This document shows, one piece after another, positions 56,401-64,000 of a DNA stretch of 64,000 nt. Position numbers and translations under genes: made by a program. Position 1 is the first letter of the stretch; each line of letters begins with the position of its first letter. This stretch comes from Arcuatula senhousia (Eukaryota > Mollusca > Bivalvia > Mytilida > Mytilidae), in NCBI GenBank assembly GCA_963971305.1, contig OZ020311.1:5022001-5086000 (forward strand). The letters run 5' to 3'. The notes beneath the pieces were generated by a model. The model did no database searches. It had not been told where the DNA came from and was given only the letters and a program-made list of their open reading frames with translations.

Positions 56401-58520
56401 CCCATCGGTGCACCTTTGTTCAAACCTACCACATCATGTTATCCCATCGGTACACCTTTGTTCAAACCTACCACATCATGTTATCCCATCGGTACACCTT
56501 TGCTTCAAACCTACCACATCATGTTATCCCATCGGTACACCTTTGTTCAAACCTACCACATCATGTTATCCCATCGGTACACCTTTGCTTCAAACCTACA
56601 ACATCATGTTATCCCATCGGTACACCTTTGTTCAAACCTACCACATCATGTTATCCCATCGGTACACCTTTGCTTCAAACCTACCACATCATGTTATCCC
56701 ATCGGTACACCTTTGTTCAAACCTACCACATCATGTTATCCCATCGGTACACCTTTGCTTCAAACCTACCAAATCATGTTATCCCATCGGTACACCTTTG
56801 CTTCAAACCTACCACATCATGTTATCCCATCGGTACACCTTTGCTTCAAACCTACCACATCATGTTATCCCATCGGTACACCTTTGTTCAAACCTACAAC
56901 ATCATGTTATCCCATCGGTACACCTTTGCTTCAAACCTACCACATCATGTTATCCCATCGGTACACCTTTGCTTCAAACCTACCACATCATGTTATCCCA
57001 TCGGGGCACCTTTGCTTCAAACCTACCACATCATGTTATCCTATCGGTACACCTTTGCTTCAAACCTACCACATCATGTTATCCCATCGCTGCACCTTTG
57101 TTCAAACCTACCACATCATGTTATCCCATCGGTACACCTTTGTTCAAACCTACAACATCATGTTATCCCATCGGTACACCTTTGCTTCAAACCTACCACA
57201 TCATGTTATCCCATCGGTACACCTTTGCTTCAAACCTACAACATCATGTTATCCCATCGGTACACCTTTGCTTCAAACCTACCACATCATGTTATCCCAT
57301 TGGTACACCTTTGCTTCAAACCTACAGCATCATGTTATTCCATCGGTACTACTTTGCTCCAAACCTACATCATGTTATTCCATCCGTAAACCTTTGCTTC
57401 AAACCTACAGCATCATGTTATTCCATCCGTAAACCTTTGCTTCAAACCTACCACATCATGTTATCCCATCGGTACACCTTTGCTTCAAACCTACCACATC
57501 ATGTTATCCCATCGGTACACCTTTGCTTCAAACCTACAGCATCATGTTATTCCATCGGTACTACTTTGCTCCAAACCTACAACATTCGGTTATCCCATCG
57601 GTACACCTTTGCTCCAAAACTACAACATTCTGTCATCCCATCGGTACAATCGGTACACCTTTGGTTCAAATCTACCACCTCATGTTATCCCGTCGGTACA
57701 CTCGGTACAACTTCGCTTTAAACCTACCATATCATGTAATCCCATAGGTACACCCCTGCTTCAAACCTACAACATTCGGTATCCCATCGGTACACCTTTG
57801 CTTCAAACCTACCACATCATGTTATTCCATCCGAAAACCTTTGCTTCAAACCTACAACATCATGTTATTCCATCCGTAAACCTTTGCTTCAAACCTACAA
57901 CATCATGTTATCCCATCGAAACACCTTTGCTTCAAACCTACCACATCATGTTATTCCATCCGTAAACCTTTGCTTCAAACCTACAGCATCATGTTATTCC
58001 ATCGGTACTACTTTGCTCCAAACCTACATCATGTTATTCCATCCGTAAACCTTTGCTTCAAACCTACAGCATCATGTTATTCCATCCGTAAACCTTTGCT
58101 CCAAACCTACAACATCATGTTATTCCATCCGTAAACCTTTGCTTCAAACCTACAGCATCATGTTATTCCATCGGTACACCTTTTCTCCAAAACCTACAAC
58201 ATTCGGTCATCCCATCGGTACATTCGGTACACCTTTGATTCAAACCTACCACATCATGATATTCCGTCAGTACGCTTTTGTTTCAAACCTACAAAGGTTC
58301 GGTTATCCCATCGGTACACCTTTGCTTTAAACCTACGACATTCGATTATCCCAACGGTACAACTTAGCTTCAAATCAACCAGATCATGTTATACCGTCGG
58401 TACACTCGGTACACCTTTGTTCAAACCTACCACAGGATATGATCCAATAGGTACACCTTTGCTTTAAATTAAACCTACCACATTCGGTTATCCGATCGGT
58501 ACACATTTGCTTCACGCGCG
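41480..58520. repeat. 17-kb satellite of 42/43-bp units
   Basis: About 400 units. The 42-bp form reads CTTTGTTCAAACCTACCACA then TCATGTTATCCCATCGGTACAC; the 43-bp form has TTTGCTTCAAACC instead of TTTGTTCAAACC. Common variants are GGTGCACC, ATGTCATCC, CCATCTGTAC and CATCCGTAAACC. The unit has no stop in any plus-strand frame, so all three frames remain open for kilobases (to about 2,080 codons) and a 43-bp unit simply moves to the next frame. Frame peptides are FVQTYHIMLSHRYT, LFKPTTSCYPIGTP and CSNLPHHVIPSVHL. I see no start context, splice structure or composition that would make this a gene. Confidence 0.95.
47520..58480. repeat. Higher-order blocks inside the 42/43-bp satellite
   Basis: A variant block (CATCCGTAAACCTTTGC, then GTACTACTTTGCTCC, then ACAACATTCGGTCATCCC, GTATCCCGTCGGTTCACTCG, and AAAGATACACCTTTGCTTAA) recurs at about 47,767-48,140, 50,375-50,745 and 53,385-53,745. 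A different block, 56,058-56,310, is repeated almost exactly 2,076 bp later at 58,134-58,370. These mark multi-kilobase duplications of array segments. Confidence 0.8.
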
Positions 58521-59259
58521 GTTGCGGTTTAACAAGCAAGAGTATTGCACAGTGGAGCCGATTCGATTTGGACCTAAAAAAGTAATGATTAATGTGTACG
58601 TAATGACATTTTTAGGTATGAACAAATTCTTAGAAAAAAGATGATTATCAACTTACATTATTCTGTTGTGTGTCGGTGAAACCCAAACATGTTAGGTATA
58701 TCAATAAAATTTCTGATTATCTGGTTTTGTATTGCCAGATTTACAAGCGTAACGATGACAAGTGCTTGAACATGAACGTCCATTTTATCGAAATAGATTA
58801 ACCATGGCACTTCCAGTCTGAATTTGAGTATACATTACCGTAAAAAGAGAGCTTCACTAAAAACAACTTTACACACTGGAATGGCTTATGTATATAATGA
58901 TTATATCAAATGAGTGAACAATCTATATTGCCCTCAATGTCATGAATGTAGTGAAATGACTTTTATAAGCCTGTTTGAGCCTATATAATGACATGTCACA
59001 AACGATACAGCCTATATCTGTTGCCAGTCAAACTGACACTAGATCTGTATCAGATACGTTTGATGATCTACTCACAAGTCTACAACAACAATTGTCTATC
59101 ATGCATGTTATGTCCGTAACTTTTTATTTTCACTACCAGTCACGGAACTTTAGGACCTACATGATTTTAGGTTTGAAAAAAAAAGTTACAGATATATTTT
59201 CTCCTACGTACTTACTTTTTAGCATCATTTGTGACGTGACATTTATCAAACTTTTTAAA
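58521..59259. other. No gene recognised
   Basis: AT-rich flank of the satellite. An open frame from 58,975 has no recognisable N-terminal domain, and only its end (after 59,260) resembles a retroelement. Confidence 0.4.
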
Positions 59260-59403
59260 TCTGTAAGAAGTGAACTTTTTTTAAGTACTAAGGACACAAT
59301 TTTTTTCCACATTTCATTTGAGAACAAAGGAACAGACGCTATCAACATCAGCAATGTTTTGAAACGTAGAGAAGTTAAATCTTGGATTCCTCCTTTTTTT
59401 TAG
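59260..59403 (+). pseudogene. Possible Penelope-like element N-terminal region relic
   Basis: The translated stretch ISFENKGTDAINISNVLKRR followed by EVKSWIPPFF and a stop resembles a conserved block I associate with bivalve retroelement proteins (DAINISNIL...VPPYF type). It is short and isolated, and the recognition is from memory. Confidence 0.3.
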
Positions 59404-59599
59404 ATCAAATTAACAACAATTGCTACTTAAAAAAACTATTTTATTTTTATCAGTGCTTGTTACTTTTGAAACCAGGAGTTCAAGCCCTGTGATATTACAC
59501 CATCTTTCCATGGTACCAAATGACTGCAATATTTAAAATTTGGATAGAGCGCCACTGACAGGTCTTAAATAGACGAAATGTGCGTCAGTCATAGCAAAT

Positions 59600-60720
59600 T
59601 AAATGTCTGGAACTTTGTTGTAATTTCTCTATAAGATCATCATGGACGCTGTGGAGGACCATGACAGAGCCTGGATAATGATATAATGAGATGTGGATTG
59701 AGTGTACGCGATACTTTATGCCATAAAACGTGTCTTGTCCCACCGTTTTTTTTAAATGCCTGTACCAAGTCAGAACAATTGTGGTCCTCGAGTTTTCTTG
59801 CTTGTATGCCTTGTTCCGTCTTTTCCCTCGGACTATTTGCATTGTTCCTTTGAATTCGATATTACCTTTATTCATGTTCATTCTGCTACAACTTTCATTT
59901 TTTAACTTTGTATTTCAAATTTAAACATCAAGCAATTTTTATGATATGTCGTGCTTATTCTGTCCTTTTTGATCCTCGAAGTTCGGAAATTGGTTATAAC
60001 CTTTATTTACTAACAGTAAATAAATATCTCTACATGGTATGTAAAGTTATCAAAATGACATCTACCCGGTCGTACACTTGATCAAAAATTATCAAGATTT
60101 GATAAAGATAATGGGTAAAAAGTAAAGAAAGAAGAAAAAGTTTGAATTAGGTAGGTATTTCATTCATCTTTGAGCTCTATATTGTTAAGTATACGTTTGA
60201 ATAACTTTCTTGCTTTATTGTGTGTCCGTTTGCCTAGATTTTTGTGACAAGGTTTCAATGTCAATGATCTGATAACCTCTTGAGTCGATGAGTTGTTCTC
60301 CCGTAATGCAATAATTGATTGTTTTCTGATTAGACTAAATTTAACACTATGTGCGAAAAGAAATTTTTGCGCACAAAATTTTTGTCATGAAATTGAATTT
60401 TAGAACGTTCGCCTGGTTTTGAAACTTTTTTATGTCAATCCGAGTAAAAGCCATGAAAGCTATGGACAAACTTAATTGACGAACAATATATTTTTGAACA
60501 TTATAACGACCAAGGTAGGCATTGAAAGGTGGAGTTGTAAGAGTTGTATTAATTAGCTTATGTGCATAACGCGTCATAAATACACATGGAGCATGTGGTA
60601 AATGCAAGTACAAAGTCAGGACTATTGCGGTCTTTAATTTCTACGGTATGTCTTCCTCGTTTCGGACATTTAAGATTGATTCAAAAGTTCGGTAGCTTTG
60701 ACATTACCTTTATAAGTAAA
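59600..60720 (+). repeat. Interspersed repeat fragments
   Basis: The 59,750-59,880 stretch (TGCCTGTACCAAGTCAGAAC onward) and the 60,595-60,720 stretch (CAAGTACAAAGTCAGGAC, TTCTACGGTATG, TTCGGTAGCTTTGACATTACC) are diverged copies of the family at 34,480-34,720. Sequence between them shows no gene. Confidence 0.5.
60496..60551 (+). repeat. 55-bp direct repeat, copy 1
   Basis: GAACATTATAACGACCAAGG then TAGGCATTGAAAGGTGGAG. It recurs at 61,741-61,797 with two or three differences, 1,245 bp away and just before the third array. Confidence 0.7.
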
Positions 60721-60729
60721 AACGATCGC

Positions 60730-61740
60730 GATCAAATGATTACATTAGACTATGCTCTTCAAAAAAAGTTACGCACAGGTAGAAACTTTCCTATATGTTT
60801 AATACAAACCCACATCATTTTAAAACAATATTACCAAGCCGCCCATAGGCCGATTTTCATGAAATAAAAACCATTAACCAATAAAAAGAGAAATGAAAGA
60901 ATTTTATTTGTTTAATTTTGTGCAAAATCGTAACCTCGCTGCTTTTTAAGATATTGCAAGTAGAACTCAAGTATACATTTTCCGCATCAATTTCCCATTT
61001 AAGGCACGGACCATTTTCATACGGTGGGGGGGGCCTGGGATTTTGTCACCTGATATTATTATTGTTTCTGTCCAAATCAAAGTTATAATTTTTTTACTAT
61101 CCAAAGCAAAATCATAATTTTTTTTCCAGACCAATTCAGAAAAAAATATATATTTTTTTTACATTTGTTTTTCTATTCGTAAGTTTACAGGTCTTTTATC
61201 AATTGTGTGAATTAGGCCAGTTCTTGGACTAATTTATTCTCATTGTGAGTAACATTCATATATTTTAAAGAAAATGGGATATGTGGAATAAGTCAAACAG
61301 ACAAACTCTCGGTAGGAGATGAAATGTGCATTGGACTATCGTATTTTGATTTTGAAAACATGCATATTCAAATCATACATATATTTGTAGGAAAATGGGA
61401 TAAAGGGAGACATGGCGAATATTTCAGCCAACCTCTATTGAAAGCACAAAGTAGAAATGAAAAAAATTAAAAACCAGAATCCCCCAAAATAAACGTTCAG
61501 TATACAACAATATTAAATTAAATGGACAATAGACAAAGTTATGTGATAGCTGGATATCCAAAATCCAAAATTTGTTTCTTTTATAAATGTATATATTTTT
61601 TCAATACGTGAGATCTTATTCTAAAACTTATCAAGACTAGAAGTGAAAGCAATATTCATTTGTAATTGTCCTGGTAGTCTTGTCACATAGGAAACTTATC
61701 CCAATATTCAAATAATATAATTCAATTATAATACATTATG
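60730..61740. other. No gene recognised
   Basis: AT-rich sequence with poly-T tracts (61,085-61,160). No supported coding frame, RNA gene or repeat boundary. Confidence 0.4.
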
Positions 61741-61797
61741 GAACATTATAACGACCAAGGTAGGCATTGAAACGTGGAGCTGTAAGAGTTGTATTAA
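61741..61797 (+). repeat. 55-bp direct repeat, copy 2
   Basis: Second copy of the 60,496-60,551 segment. It directly precedes the first AACCGTTATTGTAATAA motif of the third array. Confidence 0.7.
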
Positions 61798-61809
61798 ACA
61801 TTGGTCGTG

Positions 61810-63780
61810 TGTGACAACCGTTATTGTAATAACAACCGTTATTGTAATAAAAATTTTTATATGATTTAAAAGTGGATTTTTTTATTTTACGCGAAGGAAT
61901 TAATTGTAACTAAGATATTATCACCAATAATAATTAAATATTTTAACTAATTATGAAAATAATTAACATTTAAAAACAGTTTATTACAATAACAGTTGTT
62001 ATCACAATAACGGTTGGCATGCTCAACCGTTATTGTAATAAACTTTTTTATATCGTAAAATTTATTTTTTTTAATTAATTTTACTTCTAAGTTGAAGTCA
62101 AAATATATTTCTGGATTGCTAAATACCGATATCAGTTGTTATTATTACTATTAAAACAAAGAAATGACTTTGAAGTTTTTATTACAATAACGGTTGACGT
62201 CCGAAATCCTTAGTGTAACAACAACCGTTATGGTAATAAACTTTTTCAATCAATCTTATTTCGTCTTTAAAACATCCTAAATGACTAATAGTCGCCGAAA
62301 ATTGGTATTTCAGTCACTTTAAACAGTTATTTTCTATATTTTCGAACAAATTTCAGAAATTAAGATTGTTTTCTTACAATTTTGGCTAAGTGTCTGATAT
62401 GTTCTGAATATATGAATATATTGTCTGAAATGGATATAGATGATCTACTAGTACATGAATATACTAATTGATTCATTTTTAAGTTAATTTGAGTCACTTC
62501 TAAACAAAATATGTCTTGGAAGTTTTTATTACAATAACGGTTGATGGCCGAAATCCTTATTGTAACAACAACCGTTATGGTAATAAATTTTTTCAATCAA
62601 TCTTACTTCGTCTTTAAAACATCCTAAATATTTTATAGTCGCCGAAAATTGGTATTTCAGTCACTTTAAACAGTTGTTTTCTATATTTTCGAACAAATTT
62701 CAGAAATTAATATTTTTTCTTACAATTTTGGCTAATGAGTGTCCGATATGTTCTGAAAATATGAATATATTGTCTGAAATGGATATAGATGATCTACTAG
62801 TACTTAAATATACTAATTCATTCATATTTATGTCATTTTGAGTCACTTCTTAACAAAATATGTCTTTGAAGTTTTTATTACAATAACGGTTGACGACCGA
62901 AATCCTTATTGTAATAACAACCGTTATGGTAATAAACTTTTTCAATCAATCTTATTTCGTCTTTAAAACATCCCAAATGACTTGTAGTCACGGAAAATTG
63001 GCATTGCAGTCTTTTTTAACAGTTTTCCTTTATTTTCGAAAACTAATTTAAGAAATTAAGAGTTTTTCTTACAATTTTGGCTAAGTGTCCGATATATTCT
63101 GGAAATATAAATATATTATCTGAGATGGATAAAGATAATCTACTAGTACTTGAATATACCAATTTATTCATATTTATGTCATTTTGAGTCACTTCTTAAC
63201 AAATTATGTCTTTGAAGTTTTTATTACAATAACGGTTGACGACCGAAATCCTTATTGTTACAACAACCGTTATGGTAATAAACTTTTTTAATCAATCTTA
63301 TTTTGTCTTTAAAACATCCTAAATGACTTATAGTCACGGAATATCTGCATTTTAGTCTTTTTAAACAGTTGTCCTTTATTTTCGAACCAATTAAATAAAT
63401 TAAGATTTTTTTTTCTTACAATTTTCACTAAGTGTCCGATATATTCTGAAAAAAATATATATATTATCTGAGATGGATATAGATGAACTACTAGTACATG
63501 AATATACTAATTGATTCATTTTAAGTCATTTTGAGTCACTTGTAAACATAATTCATCTTTGAAGATTTTATTACAATAAAGGTTGACGGCCGAAATCCTT
63601 ATTGTAACAACAACCGTTATGGTAATAAACTTTTTCAATCAATCTTATTTGGTCTTTAAAACATCCTACATGACTTATAGTCACGGAAAATTGGCATTGC
63701 AGTCTTTTTAAACAGTTTTCCTTTATTTTCGAACTAATTTAAGAAATTAAGATTTTTTCTTACAATTTTGGCTAAGTGTC
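61810..63780. repeat. Tandem array of ~347-bp units with an imperfect palindrome
   Basis: TTACAATAACGG occurs at 62,182, 62,529, 62,878 and 63,224, and TTACAATAAAGG at 63,571, spacings 345-350 bp. Each unit starts with an inverted pair TTTATTACAATAACGGTTG / CAACCGTTATGGTAATAAA around about 25 bp. A shared body follows with CTTACAATTTTGGCTAAGTG and GATGATCTACTAGTAC. Left of 62,160 only the palindrome part recurs (61,815, 61,985, 62,025). AT-rich, non-coding. Confidence 0.88.
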
Positions 63781-64000
63781 CTGTACGGTAAGTAAATTTG
63801 AAACAAAGTACGTTAACTTCAAGTTCATTTGTGACTGTATATGCTACGGCTTGAACAGACGCACGACTGGTTCGAAGTTAACTTCCAAATAAAGCAGTCA
63901 AAATTAAAGGTCTGCTTTTAAAAGCAGTCTCGTTCTTATGACAGATCTGGTCAAGTTAACTTCGTGCTGATGCTAAAGCTTAAACAGTACAAAGTTCATG
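63781..64000. other. Unassigned end of window
   Basis: Contains several AAGTTAACTTC-like motifs in both orientations and a palindrome CTGCTTTTAAAAGCAG (about 63,913). It could be a foldback element running off the window. Confidence 0.3.

Noticed and set aside
41469..57965. Very long open reading frames (up to about 2,080 codons) across the satellite
   Set aside because: They exist in three overlapping plus frames at once and follow directly from a stop-free repeat unit; no start context, exon structure or non-repeat domain supports a gene.
23935..58520. CRISPR-like arrays
   Set aside because: Units are head-to-tail without unique spacers, and the sequence is eukaryotic.
58975..59403. 142-aa plus frame as a host gene
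   Set aside because: No domain in its first two thirds, and its end resembles a retroelement block; no splice or promoter evidence.

Overview
The window is animal nuclear DNA, most likely from a marine bivalve mollusc. This is inferred from the 15-exon GT-AG gene, the AT-rich intergenic sequence, and many decayed mobile elements of kinds I associate with bivalves. No organism is stated in the sequence. It holds one integrated Polinton/Maverick (adintovirus-like) element, one complete host gene, and three large tandem-repeat arrays, all in a background of transposon relics.

Region 1 (1-2,350) is host flank. It carries a decayed reverse transcriptase, a degenerate direct repeat and a short minisatellite. 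Region 2 (about 2,357-16,002) is the viral-type element. On the left are a retroviral-type integrase (minus) and, divergently, a zinc-ribbon protein and a protein-primed family B DNA polymerase (plus). The minus-strand block behind them holds small membrane or basic proteins, the packaging ATPase, the probable double-jelly-roll major capsid protein, two tandem paralogous small proteins (capsid-minor candidates) and a further protein. After that come one large plus-strand protein, a coiled-coil membrane protein and an acidic small protein. Integrase and polymerase would copy and insert the element; ATPase and capsid proteins would package it. A Helentron-type non-autonomous element (12,404-13,444) is inserted inside one of its genes, and a 5'-truncated LINE (about 16,025-16,945) abuts its right side. 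I cannot find terminal inverted repeats. Most reading-frame breaks fall in homopolymer runs.

Region 3 (18,589-39,072) is an intact nose-resistant-to-fluoxetine-6-like (NRF domain plus acyltransferase-3) gene on the plus strand. Its 15 exons join in phase to 802 codons, with a TATA box upstream and an AATAAA downstream. Its introns carry MITE-like elements, Penelope-type relics, a tRNA-derived SINE and, in intron 7, a 7.5-kb minisatellite of 45-bp units that starts about 20 bp after the splice donor.

Region 4 (41,480-58,520) is a 17-kb satellite of alternating 42- and 43-bp units. It has no stops in the three plus frames over kilobases, so the very long open frames there are a repeat property and not supported genes. 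Region 5 (58,520-64,000) is gene-poor and ends in a third array of about 347-bp units, each with an imperfect palindrome.
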